From contig CM064667.1 in assembly GCA_032717465.1 (NCBI GenBank), positions 344,143 through 408,142 on the forward strand: a DNA stretch of 64,000 bases, read 5' to 3'. The notes beneath the pieces are model-generated. The model ran no database searches. It was given only the letters and a program-made list of their open reading frames with translations, and had not been told where the DNA came from. The DNA comes from Coenobita brevimanus (taxonomy: Eukaryota > Arthropoda > Malacostraca > Decapoda > Coenobitidae). The translations under genes and the position numbers were made by a program. Of the stretch, positions 22,544 through 34,418 are shown one piece after another (position 1 is the first letter of the stretch; every line of letters starts with the position of its first letter).

Positions 22544-23946
22544 ATGTTAGCGATCTCTCTGCTGGCAGTGCTGACCCTCCTGGGGTCTGGGTCAGGTCAG
22601 GACGATGGTGGAGTACGTCCCGGGGCCTTGGTCGGCTCAGGAGGCGAGGTCTCCTTGCGCTACGATCTTGCGCCCCTGGCCGACGTAGCCATTGCCCTAC
22701 CTGCCTACGAGCACCAGCTCCACGGAATCAGCAACCATCTCACGGCCCTCATGGGGACACACAACCCAAATGAGTCTCTCTATAACCTTTTCCTCCCACT
22801 CTCCTGGCAATTGCAATACATAAGTACCAGATTCACTGAGCTCATTGACACATTTTCTTCTTCTACCTCAAACTCAACATGGATAATCTCCAACTGGCCG
22901 TTGACTCTCTCCTGTCTCAAGTCTCTACCTTGGTTCGTATCCTGGTCGATGCTATCAATGGACGTGTCACTGCCGACTTAGTACCTGTCTCAGCTCTCCG
23001 TTCTGTCCTGGAATGGGCTCACTCCACCTTCGGTCTCTCCCCAATCCTCCCTTACTCCTCCCTTGAATATTATTATCCTGTTCTCGAAGCCACTCTTCTC
23101 ACTACATACGTCGTCGTCCATATTCCTCTCCGTTCTGCCATAACCTTTAACCTTTTCCACATCATTCCCTTCCCTTTCCGCCTCAACAACTCCTTGCTAC
23201 AGGTATCTGTTCCTTCAGAATATTTCCTCCTCTCCCATGATCATCTTTCCGTTGCCTTCCTTTCTTCCACAGACCTCCAGCAATGTTCCTCCCTTACTCC
23301 GACCTCTCGTCTCTGTGCTGCCCACCTTTTTGCTATCTTCCCTAGCAGTGCTACACCCTGTGAGTCTGCTTTAGTTCGCAACCATTCCATCTACTCAGCC
23401 TGTTCTTTTGTCCCACCTCCTGACCTCCCGGTCCACCATGCTCACCTCAACCATGTCCAGTATTTCTTCTTTGCTGTTCCCATCTCTGTCACAATCATGT
23501 GTCCTGGTTCTTCCGTTCACTCCGTCCCCGCTAGTGGTCTCTACAAAGCACCTGACTATTGTACCGTCAAATCAGAGTCCGTCATCACTTACGCCACTCG
23601 CTATCACCAAGCTGTTCGTACCCACTCCTATGACATCTTTCAACCAATCGACATGCCTTCAACCCTACCTTCTGCCAACATTACCATCACCTCCCCTCAC
23701 TTGCGCATGCTCACCTTCCTCAATGACAGTGATTTCTTTATGGATCAATTTTCTCTGGCCTTCAGCCGTTCATGGGTTCATCCAACAGTTGTGTTTCCCC
23801 CTGTGGTTATCGCTTTCATAGGTTTTCTACTCATCATCTGTGCAGTGCATTGTTGTGTCAGAAAAATGGAACGTCGACTCCAGGAAATCAGAGTCGCTAC
23901 AGGCATAGTACACCCCACACACGACGTAGAAACTCCCCGTACTTAG
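22544..23946 (+). pseudogene. env: Envelope-like protein gene, internally deleted and out of frame (copy A)
   Basis: The start codon is followed by a signal-peptide-like MLAISLLAVLTLLGSGSG. The N-terminal part runs in one frame to about 22857. It then joins directly to downstream env sequence, which reads in another frame from 22858 to the TAG at 23944. Relative to copy B, 285 bp (5586-5870 in copy B) are missing, including the RVKR site, fusion peptide and following heptad-rich segment. The remaining ectodomain has several cysteines and N-glycosylation sequons (NNS, NHS, NIT, NDS). Near the C-terminus about 20 hydrophobic residues (about 23788-23856) form a membrane anchor, followed by a short basic/Cys tail. 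No fusogenic product is expected from this copy. Confidence 0.8.
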
Positions 23947-24406
23947 TGCCCTCGCATTCCGTGACTACCATTGCCATCTAACATTTAACCACACTGTGAA
24001 CAGCACTCTGCCTACTAGAAAATGATGGTATTTCTTTCATGCATTACTGAGTGACAATGTATCCTACAGAAAATACAAAAAAAAAAAAAAAAAAAAAATG
24101 AAGGAAGAACCACAATAGAACTCTCATATCTACTTGTTTCTCATGTATCAAACTATTATTGTGTACTTCCCATTATGTTTATATATCCCTTCGACCCTTA
24201 CTGGATTTGTACCTATTATTCCTTGTATATCTTATATGTATATATCCTTCTAATTCCCTCCCCTCAACATGGCCATGTCTCCCCTGCTGCCCCTGTATCA
24301 TACTTATCCCTTGTACCAACCTCCCCGGTCCTGCCTTACTACTATATTCACCCACCATTTAACTCCTGGTGTCAGGAGACACCATCTCCGCTACCCGGGG
24401 GAGTAG
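23947..24406 (+). other. 3' untranslated region and purine tract of copy A
   Basis: This holds an A-run at about 24078-24098 (longer than the equivalent at 7088-7103 in copy B), an AT/pyrimidine-rich stretch, and a perfect small hairpin GGTGTC-agga-GACACC (24369-24384). A GGGGGAG purine run (about 24397-24403) just before the LTR is the candidate plus-strand primer tract. All of these are also present in copy B. Confidence 0.6.
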
Positions 24407-24642
24407 TGTACCCCCTCCACAATATGTCTACCCCCGATGTATATATGTCCCCCCCCAGTGCATACATGCCCCCACTAAATTTGCTAGGTCAGCATGCTTT
24501 CCCATGCCTGAAGACGGCGTTATTGCATCAGTTGATATCGGGCAGCCGAGAGGGGTAGACTATTTTACTGTGAGCTTGTAATAAACTCCTTATCTAGCTG
24601 TTTGTACACGGAGTTTCTATCACCAAAGTATTGCAAGTTACA
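24407..24642 (+). repeat. 3' LTR of copy A (236 bp)
   Basis: It has the same TG...CA ends and length as the 5' LTR at 16058-16293, with about five substitutions by eye. AATAAA at 24580-24585 would serve as the polyadenylation signal. GGAG of the interrupted LINE follows immediately. Confidence 0.95.
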
Positions 24643-25022
24643 GGAGCCTCCCCACACATGAGAGTTGTACTCCACACAGGAGCGGATAAAACCCCTGTAT
24701 AGAGTCAACAATTGTGCAGGGGTAAAGAAAGAACGGAGTCGGCTTACCACACCCAATCTCTTGGAAGCAGATTTTACAAGAGATGTAATGTGATCCTTCC
24801 ACGATAAGTCCCGAGTAAATGAAACCCCAAGCATGTTCAAGGATGATGCAGGATTAAGCTGAATATTATTAAACATTAGTGGGTATACCTGTGGAAGATT
24901 TTATCGGGTTGATAGGTGTAAGAACTGAGTCTTAGATGCATTAAAAACAACCATATTATTTTTACCTCAGTCAGAGATACGAGCCAAGTCAGACATTAGG
25001 TGTGCCACAGCCTCAGTCCCTT
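24643..25022 (-). mobile_element. LINE copy 1, 5' half (split by copy A), 5' truncated
   Basis: It continues LINE copy 1 beyond the inserted LTR element, with the duplicated GGAG at 24643-24646. The minus-strand frame reads SFTRDLSWKDHI and VKSASKRLG, then LLTLYRGFIRSCVEYNSHVW, typical of LINE polymerases just after the RT palm. Similarity to LINE copy 2 stops near 25022, so this copy was a 5'-truncated insertion of about 0.87 kb. Truncation is usual for target-primed reverse transcription. Confidence 0.88.
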
Positions 25023-25320
25023 CCTCTTACGCCTTTAATCCTTCTTTCTTTATCTATACCTTTCTTAAATTAATAGGATACCGCTTTTCTCAGTCATATC
25101 CTCCCCTACAACAAATGGCCTCGACAGCATCAATAAATCAGTTGTATAAATTACTTCGTTATTTTTCAATACTCCCCAGTTTAAACATTTTACTATTACT
25201 ATCTTTCCATTTACAACTATCTCTCATTCTCTTTTCTCACTGACCCCTCTTCCCTCCACCCCTCACTTTGCCTCCTCTACCCCACATCCACACCTTCACC
25301 ACCATCCCGCTCCTTGATAT

Positions 25321-25324
<4 letters not shown>

Positions 25325-25371
<47 letters not shown>
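25325..25371. repeat. (CT)n microsatellite
   Basis: Uninterrupted CT repeat. Confidence 0.98.
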
Positions 25372-25373
<2 letters not shown>

Positions 25374-25675
25374 ACATTTCAATGTCACTTCGAATTACAT
25401 CATTACCATATCTCAATCCCGTCAAACCCACTCACCCTCTCTGCTCCAACAGTCTCTCTCTTCCCCCCCCCCCCAACTCCACTGACTTATTCCTTTCACA
25501 CTTCCTACCTCGTTCCCTCCCTGCTCCTCTACCCCATGAAGGTCCTTCTCACTTTTTCCTGCCGGCTTTGTTTGGGGGGGCTTGGTGGACGAGGGGAACT
25601 TCTTGCTTAACTAACCTTATTTTCAACGTATAGAATTAGATGCCATATATATAGACTTTTCTGAAACGCCCTGAA

Positions 25676-25960
25676 AGAAAGAAAGAAAGAAAGAAAAAAA
25701 AAAGGTCTGTTGCTTTTTGCTTTTCCTGTCATTCCTATATTGAACAATTCACCACCACCACCACCACCACCCGTCACCTGTCCACCCACATGTCCATCCA
25801 CGTCCCACCACCCACAGCGCGGGAGAATGCAATGAGTGGAAGAAAGGAGGTGACGGGATGAGGATGGTGAGATGTGGAGAATGGGAAGAGGAAAAGGTAG
25901 GAATGGAATAACAAACGAGGAGGAGGAGGAGGAGGAGGAGACGACGACGACGACGACGGA
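25676..25960. repeat. Cluster of short tracts: (GAAA)n, (CCA)n, (GAG)n-(GAC)n
   Basis: GAAA units at 25676-25700, CCA at about 25751-25770, GAG then GAC at about 25917-25959, separated by purine-rich sequence. Confidence 0.9.
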
Positions 25961-26084
25961 CAGAAGAGACAGCAGAAGGGCGGGTGAAGGAGAGTGTGAT
26001 ATCCAGCCACATCTGTAACCATAAACCTGGCTACAAACTACGGTCTGGTGAGTCTTTTTATCAGATATGCGGACCACCATACAT

Positions 26085-26086
<2 letters not shown>

Positions 26087-26135
<49 letters not shown>

Positions 26136-26288
26136 GTACACGGATATGCAGCCATTTGTTTAATTTACTCCTAACAAAGTCAATTAATATGCATCTATAT
26201 GAGCACATTATAATCCGTACACGTTCAGGTATGGAGTGTGGTAAAGGCGTACATGTGTGCGTACAAGAAACAGTGCCTCTGCTCCCCC

Positions 26289-26341
<53 letters not shown>
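26087..26341. repeat. (GT)n at 26087-26133 and (TC)n at 26292-26341
   Basis: Two pure dinucleotide blocks separated by about 160 bp of unique sequence. Confidence 0.97.
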
Positions 26342-26345
<4 letters not shown>

Positions 26346-26689
26346 ACTCACTTCGAAGAAAAGAATTAAATCCAAATAACCTAAAATATATACCAATAAC
26401 TTGAAAAACTAAGGAAATGAGATATTTAAATACACAAAAAATATACTGACAGCAAGTGAACTGAATTAGACCTTATGATGGTAATACAAGAATGACTGGC
26501 ACGAAATATTATGATAACTATGCGGTTCACCAGCTGGACACGTGCAAAACCTGGAACTGTGTACAGCCGTCTCATCACAACTGTACAGTGCAGGTAATGC
26601 CCTTTGTACTACTTGGCGCTAATTACAGGTGTTTTAGAGGTACAGATGTTGCGTTCCAATAGGCAGAATCACCCAGCAGAACATCGCCA

Positions 26690-26745
26690 TATCTCTCTAT
26701 CTCTCTATCAATCTATCTACCTGTCTAGCGATCTATCTATCTACT

Positions 26746-26786
<41 letters not shown>
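26690..26786. repeat. (ATCT)n microsatellite
   Basis: Imperfect then perfect ATCT tetranucleotide units. Confidence 0.96.
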
Positions 26787-26876
26787 CATCTATCTATATG
26801 CAAATGTAGAAGACACTGGTGAGGCGAGAGGCGGGAAAAAGGGAGGCAGCGGATGCGTGACAAGAGAGATGACAGG

Positions 26877-27002
26877 TGACGTACATGTGAAGGAGGAGTT
26901 GGGGCGGGGGGAGAGTGTGGGTGGAGGCAGCGGTGGCATGACAAGCCAATCAATTACTGTGCCAATATAAAACGTTGTCTAGAGGGCGCAGCGGCAGCCA
27001 AC
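26877..27002 (+). promoter_or_regulatory. Candidate core promoter with TATA, CCAAT, GC-box and CRE-like sites
   Basis: TGACGTAC (26877-26884), GGGGCGGGGG (26901-26910), CCAAT (26946-26950 and 26962-26966) and TATAAAA (26966-26972) occur in the order of an RNA polymerase II promoter. An ATG follows 31 bases after the TATA box at 27003. These short motifs can arise by chance, so only the arrangement gives weight. Confidence 0.3.
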
Positions 27003-27074
27003 ATGAGCACAGCCATCAAGAACTATCTGACAAATCAGCCTCAACAAAGGCGGGTTGCGGCGAGTATGATGTGA
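27003..27074 (+). CDS. Possible short first-exon frame, 23 codons
   Basis: ATG in good context (gccaacATGA) starts MSTAIKNYLTNQPQQRR and stops at TGA 27072-27074. No strong splice donor is visible within it, and no continuing exon was recognised downstream. It could be a short leader frame, the start of an exon with a weak donor, or chance. Confidence 0.15.
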   Translation: MSTAIKNYLTNQPQQRRVAASMM

Positions 27075-27778
27075 TTTTTCATGTCCTCATACACCAAGGC
27101 ACTTTCTGGCGGTGGTGACTGAAATAGCGCTCTTTTGTTTTGTAAACTGATCCCCCATCATTACTCAGACCATACATTAATCTCTGTTAACATCTGCCAT
27201 TTGGCATATTCTTATAATCATTTCTCCCAGCTGGTATATGAGAAAGGGTGAATGGAAGAGTATGAATCGTGAAACAGTTAATATCGCCCATAACGCAGTA
27301 GTCTGTCGACATGTCTATAGTTTTGTCAATGGCAAACACCTTATTCCTGATGGTATATGGGTGGCCGCGACAATAACGTCCCTAAGCCTCTTTACAACGC
27401 AACCTTATCCACTGCCCTCCTGGAAGAAAGGGGGAGAGTAGATGATGAGCGTCCCCTACGCTGAGCTGGTTTTTGAGAGCATCTTCCCTATTTCATATAC
27501 AAGAGAAACACACTTCGCACAAGGATAACTGGATCGCTTCATAAACTTAGCAGCTGTAAGGAGGAAACATTATATAGGATTAACACAACCGCACACAAGC
27601 AGGATTATGAGGGAAATCAATGTAATCTTTCCAAGAAAATCTAAAGAAAAAGCGGCAAAAATATTAGGTGAACTGTGATGCACTTTGCTGGAGGGAAGGA
27701 GAGATTTCGTGGAAAATTGTGATGAGTGAATAGGAGTAATTCAGGATCTTAAAATCAACTTTTATTCTTGACCTGCCC

Positions 27779-27783
<5 letters not shown>

Positions 27784-27835
<52 letters not shown>
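27784..27835. repeat. (AC)n microsatellite
   Basis: Uninterrupted AC repeat. Confidence 0.98.
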
Positions 27836-27837
<2 letters not shown>

Positions 27838-29426
27838 AACAGTACGTGTGACTTCGATTTCATCCATCACGTCAGGTGTCACGCGGTAATCAATAACACT
27901 GGCTATTTCGAGGCCTCAAATTAGGATGGGAGGGCAAGCGAGCAATAAAGCATACCGTCTAAGGAGTTTATTAACAGAAACATGTCCCAAAGTTCAACAA
28001 GATGCATGACGAAAACGCCTACCAGCCTCTGTCACAAATGATCATCTTACCCTCCCTCGTCTCAAGCTGCCCTCCTTCACGCATTTCACCATTTTTATTT
28101 ATCCCTCTGCGATTTCTTCATCATCAACGATCTGTACCCGAAGTGAGATTTGTGGCCATATATAAGGCAAGGAAACCGTCTGGTGGTGGGTTCGAGATGG
28201 GCACGGTGAGAGGTATAGGGACGCGGGATGTGGGGGTTGGAGTGTACGAGATGTGATATGTGGGTCTGAATATGCTCCACGCTCTGGGATGTGCTCGTGG
28301 GACGTGAATAGTGGGAAGGATGTGGGTATGAAATGAAGGAGGTGGGAAGTATAGGTAGGCATGTAGGTAACGTATGGATGCAGGAGGTAGTGAATGTTCG
28401 GATTTACAGGTAGAAAGGAAAGGATGGTGATGCAAGAATGTGTGGATTTTAATAAACATAAGAAGAGAGTTTAATCACACAAAAGCGAATGATGTCGGAA
28501 GGGAGAAGGTGGATGTGTGAAGGGTTAAGTCAGGCGGATACATGGGCTGAATGTATCCTTTTTATTTAGGCATATCAGGACGAAGGTACATGAATACAGA
28601 TGTCTGACTTTAGATGTGCATGCTGATATACAGATGCGACTGAAGAAACATAAAAAAGGAAACATGTTGTTAATGAAAGAGTATATTAGACAAAAACACC
28701 TACAAACATGATATTTTTGGGTCAGGGTGCATGGGCATGTCTTCACAGAGTTCGACTAACTACAAATATATTGAAGTGCCTGTAGAGAAATAAATATCTG
28801 TACAAGAAAATAAGACGAATGTGTCCCTTAGGATGTGCGGGCAGGTGAGTGTGAACAATGGATATTGAAGATGATGGACTGTGTAACTGACAAACTTTAG
28901 AGTGACTATGACTTAGAGGAATGACAGTCAAGCTTCAGAATTCCATGTACCCTGTGAGTTTTTGTGCGTGTATGATAAAGAAATTTGCCCACATTATCTG
29001 AGGTAAACCCACTGCCAATTCCTTCACAATTCGCCGCCACATAAGGTGAAGGGGTGAGGGGGTGAGAGGCCTCGACCTAGCCTCTCCATTCTTCACTTCA
29101 CGTCATGGCTGTCATCACTCACTCTAATCCTTCACTCATTTGTAATTCCCTCATCATCTCTTCCCTCATCCGTTGTTATTATTCCTTCACGAGATATCAA
29201 ATATACACCGGTGAACTATTTCAAAATTAAAAATAAGTTTATATACCTGTATGTAGAACAGGATATGAAAATTAAAAATGTAGTTATATCTTGACCTAAT
29301 GATAAGAACAAAGGGAAAAAACAAAAGGAAAACTGCGGCCAGCTGTGTTACACGATGCAGGCGCTGTCTCTGGGCACCATTACCACCAGACTACGAGAAC
29401 AACGATAAGGACAGCAAAGAAAATGG

Positions 29427-29428
<2 letters not shown>

Positions 29429-29503
<75 letters not shown>

Positions 29504-29510
29504 ACACACA
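29429..29510. repeat. (CA)n microsatellite, 82 bp
   Basis: CA repeat with one CT interruption. Confidence 0.98.
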
Positions 29511-31003
29511 GGGTGGATCAATACTCTGTGCCCCCGAAATAATGTCAATATTTGTGCTATCAAATGAACTAATGGAAGTAAAACTTTGAACTTACAGTCT
29601 TCATATTTGCGCTGTCAATAATGCACTGGAAGTACAACTTTGAACTGATAGTCTTCATTATAATTTTATTCACAATAGCATCAAGTTTTGAAAGCAGTCT
29701 CCTTCGCCATTTAAGCATAACTGAGCCCCGGTGTTCCGAACCTACTGTTTTTCGGTGCGACTTATCTACTGGTATGGTTACATTCTTCCTAATAATGTTT
29801 TCTTTTAGCTAATGAAGCATACGAGTACAGTTTTTAAATATTTTTTATAAATAAACGAATAAATAAACAGGCAATCGTGAGGAATATCAGAAGAGTTAAA
29901 AATACTCGGTAATATACAGAGTACGACATAATCACTGGGTCAGTGCAGTGGACCCACTGATACCCACACAGCGCCATGCAGGGAAATGACCAACACTTCA
30001 TTTCCAACAGCTGTCTTCTTATCTTCAAATGTCAGGGAGTTTCTTAAATGCAATAAATGACATACACTGACGCTTTTAAGAAGGATATGTGGAGGTGTAT
30101 GGTACGTAGGGGGACTGCTGGGCCTAAGGGAACGGGATGTTATGTCTATGCCCTGAGTCGTGTAGATATAAAGAAATCTCCTAAATCTTTTCATTAATAA
30201 CGGGTATATTGGCATTATTTAGGGGTAACTCGTTGCTTCCGTATACTGAATTAAGGAAAAAAAAATCCGTGTAACTTGTGGTGATACGAATGGCAAGAGC
30301 GATACACTAATTATGTTGCTGCTGTTTATGTATGCACTTATGGGATCGTTGTTCTTGATATTAATAATGCCTTCAGTGGTAAAAACCTTCATTATTATTC
30401 TTCACGTGATGCTGTTCGCCAGTTTCATAATACCTTGGCTATGTCAGTGTTCTGCATCATTATTCCTCTCTATCTTTACGTGATTTGTTGCCATTCTACA
30501 TTTTCGTATGGGACTGAGTGATAGAGAAATTTGGAGTAAAATTGCTGGAGACGTTTTGGCCAAATGATGAATATTGACAACGGATCAGCTTAAACGACGG
30601 GAAATGGTAAAATGAAAACAAGAGACTAGATTCCAGACTGACACTTGTATCTATCAAAGAAACTCTCCCAAATTTACAGGTGAGTTACGTGGGAGTTTTA
30701 CGGTGCATAGTATTGTTATGTTCGTTAGTGTGCCCATTGTGGTCGGGGCGGGGACAGGAGGACTTCAATTTCCTCCTCTCCCCCTTTCCTTCATCCATCC
30801 TCTAGTCCCGCCACCTCCACTGTCCCCTCCCTCCTCCATGTCTTACTCACACCACAATACCCACAGCCAATAAAATAATCAATAAACCTCTCACACAAGA
30901 TTGACTGTCGCTTGGGTACCGCCATACAATCAGCACAATTATACCCCCGACACTCAGGGCTGGTTGGGTGGAGAGGAAGTTTGAGCAGAATGATATGCAA
31001 CAG

Positions 31004-31007
<4 letters not shown>

Positions 31008-31068
<61 letters not shown>
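31008..31068. repeat. (TA)n microsatellite
   Basis: About 60 bp of TA repeat, a self-complementary tract. Confidence 0.98.
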
Positions 31069-31071
<3 letters not shown>

Positions 31072-31259
31072 ATAATAGATAGGGAAACAAGCAAATATCC
31101 ATTCAGCAAACACGACAGTTAAACACACCCAGGTGAGACCAATATTACTTTCAATCACAAGAAATGCAAACCACACATCCAATTTCGAAGTTTCAGTGGC
31201 GATAATATTTGAGACTGCGTGCCCTCTTCACCCACAACAAATCGTATGGCCGTATTCAG

Positions 31260-31301
31260 AAAAAAAAAAAAAAAAAAAGCGTCCCCTCTCCCAACTTCTC
31301 C

Positions 31302-31340
<39 letters not shown>

Positions 31341-31462
31341 CTTCATATCTATTTTTACAGTATATAAATACTTATTTTTCACTGCATATCCAGATATAGT
31401 CATAAAAAGCCATACAAAATGCGAGGTGGGTTTAAGAGTATAATATTTATCTGACATGTGAG

Positions 31463-31517
<55 letters not shown>
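31260..31517. repeat. Poly(A), (GT)n and (TC)n tracts
   Basis: A run at about 31260-31278, GT at 31305-31338 and TC at 31467-31517. Confidence 0.96.
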
Positions 31518-31518
<1 letters not shown>

Positions 31519-32506
31519 AGCCTTAAAAAAAAAATCTCAATTTCCCACCACACCAACACCCTTCACTCCTACCTTGCCAGTTATCACACACCTTTCTTCC
31601 TCCAACCCTCCTTTATCCCCATCTACCAATCTTCCTTCATCTCTCCTCCTCCTGCCTATTTCTCACCCCTTTCCTACCTCTTTCCCGTCCTCCCTCTCCA
31701 GTATCTCCGTTCTATCTCCCAAGTACTAGTCTCTTCAGGCACCCATCTTCGTCTCCCCCATAGCACCATCCATCCTCTCCCCACCTGTCTCTGCCTCCTC
31801 TCTCTCTTGCCCTTGTAACCCTCCCTCCACCCCCACGGACCCGTCCAGCCCGAGGCCAGAGTCTAGCGGTGGCCATGTACGGACAAATGCCGGCGAATCC
31901 CATATGGTATTACCGGTACGTACACTTCCCCAGTCTTAGCTCACTGGCGGCCACACCATCCCTTGCCCGTACCTCACCCCACCCAGTAACATGGAGCTTA
32001 GTTGCTATGGGTGAGTGTGGGTGGGTGTGGGTGTTTCGTTAGGTTGTGGGTGTGGGCTGGCGGCTGTGAATTGATGGACGGTGTGGTTGTTTTCATTATG
32101 GTTGCAAGATGCTGCTGAATACAGGAAAATATCTTTGGATCTTTAGTGTCCTGGAAGGTTTGTAAGTGGCTATTTGTGTGACTTAAAGTGGTTGCTGGTG
32201 TTTTATGGGTGCTTTCATTTTTTTTTTTTTTTAATGGGTGACATAATATGGGTGTGTCGGTGGATGGGTGAACGTGAAAAGGATGGAGTGGGAGGGAATG
32301 GCTAGGTGGGTGGGTAGGTAGGTGGCGGTAACGTCAGGTAACACGCAGGGCAGGTGAGGAGCAGGTGGGGGAGAGAATGTGGGAAGGAAGAAGGAGAGAG
32401 TGTGAGAAGGAAGAGGAGGAAGAGAATGTATGGAGGTACAAAAGTTTGTGTGAAGAAGGGTCAGATAATGTGGGAATGAGGAGAGGGAGAGCATATGCCT
32501 GGAGAT

Positions 32507-32539
<33 letters not shown>

Positions 32540-33606
32540 TAGAAGAATCTAAGCACTAAAGAGGAAAGTGGATGGGTGGAGACAGAATGAGGAGAGAAGG
32601 TACGAAACAATGGTGAAATGGGGGATCAGGATAGGAAATGAATGGGGAGGAGGAAGGGGAAAAGCCACTGCCCCTCGCACTATCACATCCCCACTATCAG
32701 TCCCCTGGAAACTCAGCCACACCTGTGCCTGAACATCCACCTTGTAATGCCTGGACAACTTTAACAACCAAGGCCTGGAGTCCTTCACGGCCACACACAA
32801 TTAAACATTGCCTTATTTGCAAATGAGATACCAGCCTACCATAAAGGTAAACAGTTTTCATTGCCTTTTCGTGCCGTCCCTGACACAACACTAACTTGCT
32901 ACTGTCTCGGAGGTTTATGTTTTAGTGATATCTGTAATGGTGGAAATCATTTTGTTATTTAAAACAATTGCAAATTTCTTCATGCATTTCCAACCATATA
33001 AAAATAATAACCCAACGAAAAAAGGCCAATTAATACAATATAATGAGATGCAACTAGTATGAATGCAGGTAAGAACACCCACCTCGCCTCATTGCACATA
33101 CAAACTCACAATCAGCAGTAAACTCCTTGCAAACAGATACACTCGCTACGACATGTATAATTAGGCTGCAGTGGAGTCCGATGGACGTGGAACGAAACAG
33201 AATGACTCCTTCGATCTCGATAAACATACTTATTATCGATAAACACATACTTATTTTATAAAGACACACCGCAAACTCTGTCACTGGCATCCATGCCATA
33301 CCCTACTATACAAACACCAGCATACAATGACGAGACAAGACGGCACCAATTTCACACGTCGTCTTTCGTTGTTTTATAATACTATTTTCCAACGCATACT
33401 AACCCCTTATATACGAGACGATTGACTAACCTCAATAAATTTCCGTAGGTATGTCGAGAACAGAATAAATATATGAGTCATTGTACTAAAATGGATAATG
33501 GAGACAATTTCAAGTCAGTGAGGGTAAACGATCTTTTTTTTTTTTTTTTTTTTTTAATACAGGCTGTCGGAGGGTTGCTAGAATAACAAACAAAAAGCGT
33601 AATCGT

Positions 33607-33820
33607 ACTATACTCTGTTCATCCTAACTTGGTCGAAAATTGCCACATCTCCATCTTGAACGCTGAGTTGAAACAAGATATAAACACTAAAATATCATGT
33701 TAGCCAAGAAAACTTTCAAGGAAAGGATGTAGAGCCGCAGTACTGTTATTTTATGTCACTGAGCTACGCGAAATAAGTTGCAAAAGGACAAGACTCTGAA
33801 CCAAGTTAAAGCGAATTATA
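33607..33820 (+). mobile_element. MITE-like element
   Basis: Left end actatactctgttcatccta; interior gaacgctgagttgaaacaag and gagctacgcgaaataagttg; right end aaccaagttaaagcgaatt, inverse to the left. Noncoding and diverged from the other copies. Confidence 0.7.
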
Positions 33821-34103
33821 ACACCATATGCATCAGTTTCTGCAGTTTCCTCTGGTGTTTGGGTTATTCTACGCTTCTTAGGATTCCATCATCCTGTTCT
33901 TCAACTGTTCCAGCTCCACTTCCAGCTCTCCTCAAATTTCTTTCTCCCCTTCCCTTCTCTCCAACCCCCATGCAAGTAGGCTACAGCAGGGTTCCAGACT
34001 GGACCCGCAGGGTTGGTCTCCTACCTGCTGACCAACCAAAAGCACATCCAAAGTTGAAAGAACGACTTGCCCGCTACCACTATGTCTGTCTCGACTGACT
34101 CTG

Positions 34104-34104
<1 letters not shown>

Positions 34105-34162
<58 letters not shown>

Positions 34163-34164
34163 CT
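34105..34164. repeat. (CT)n-(ATCT)n compound microsatellite
   Basis: CT repeat turning into ATCT units. Confidence 0.97.
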
Positions 34165-34390
34165 CATTAGTCTACCCACTATCCCTAGCATTCGTTAGCG
34201 CTGACTGCAGTTAACCTAATTAGAGGCCAGACAAGCCTAATTTGTCAGGGCTAAGTTAACACCATGCTGGGCGCTAAGTGTCATAAAAATAATTCATTAC
34301 GTGGCATGCAAGGTAAAGTTTATAAGCATTATTTAGACCGACAGTATTTGTGTTTGTAATGCAATAACAAGGCCAGCTTTTCCCCGGGAA

Positions 34391-34418
34391 TACACACACA
34401 CACACACACACACACACT
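34391..34418. repeat. (AC)n microsatellite
   Basis: Short pure AC tract. Confidence 0.96.

Larger units (their letters stand above)
16058..24642 (+). mobile_element. Near-complete Ty3/gypsy env-bearing LTR retroelement (copy A, errantivirus-like), defective
   Basis: The layout is LTR, primer-binding site, long leader, gag, pol in the -1 frame, env, 3' untranslated region, purine tract, LTR, about 8.6 kb in all. The domain order protease-RT-RNase H-integrase is that of Ty3/gypsy elements, and the third reading frame with a signal peptide and C-terminal membrane segment is env-like, as in insect errantiviruses. A 4-bp GGAG duplication flanks the LTRs (16054-16057 and 24643-24646), and the surrounding DNA is a LINE that is continuous in its other copy, so both ends are exact. 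The copy is inactive by inspection: stops at 20162 and 22316, an Asp-to-Asn change in the RT active site, and a deletion plus frame change in env. Confidence 0.95.
25023..26876. other. Gene-free, simple-repeat-rich region
   Basis: Pyrimidine-rich sequence and the listed tracts between LINE copy 1 and the promoter-like cluster; nothing else seen. Confidence 0.6.
27075..33606. other. Gene-free region
   Basis: Unique noncoding sequence with microsatellites, purine-rich sequence at about 32360-32680 and pyrimidine-rich sequence at about 31560-31850. No exon with convincing splice signals was recognised. Confidence 0.5.

Noticed and set aside
33970..34098. Terminal exon of a host gene
   Set aside because: Only a weak acceptor and a 40-residue frame; no upstream exon or known domain supports it.
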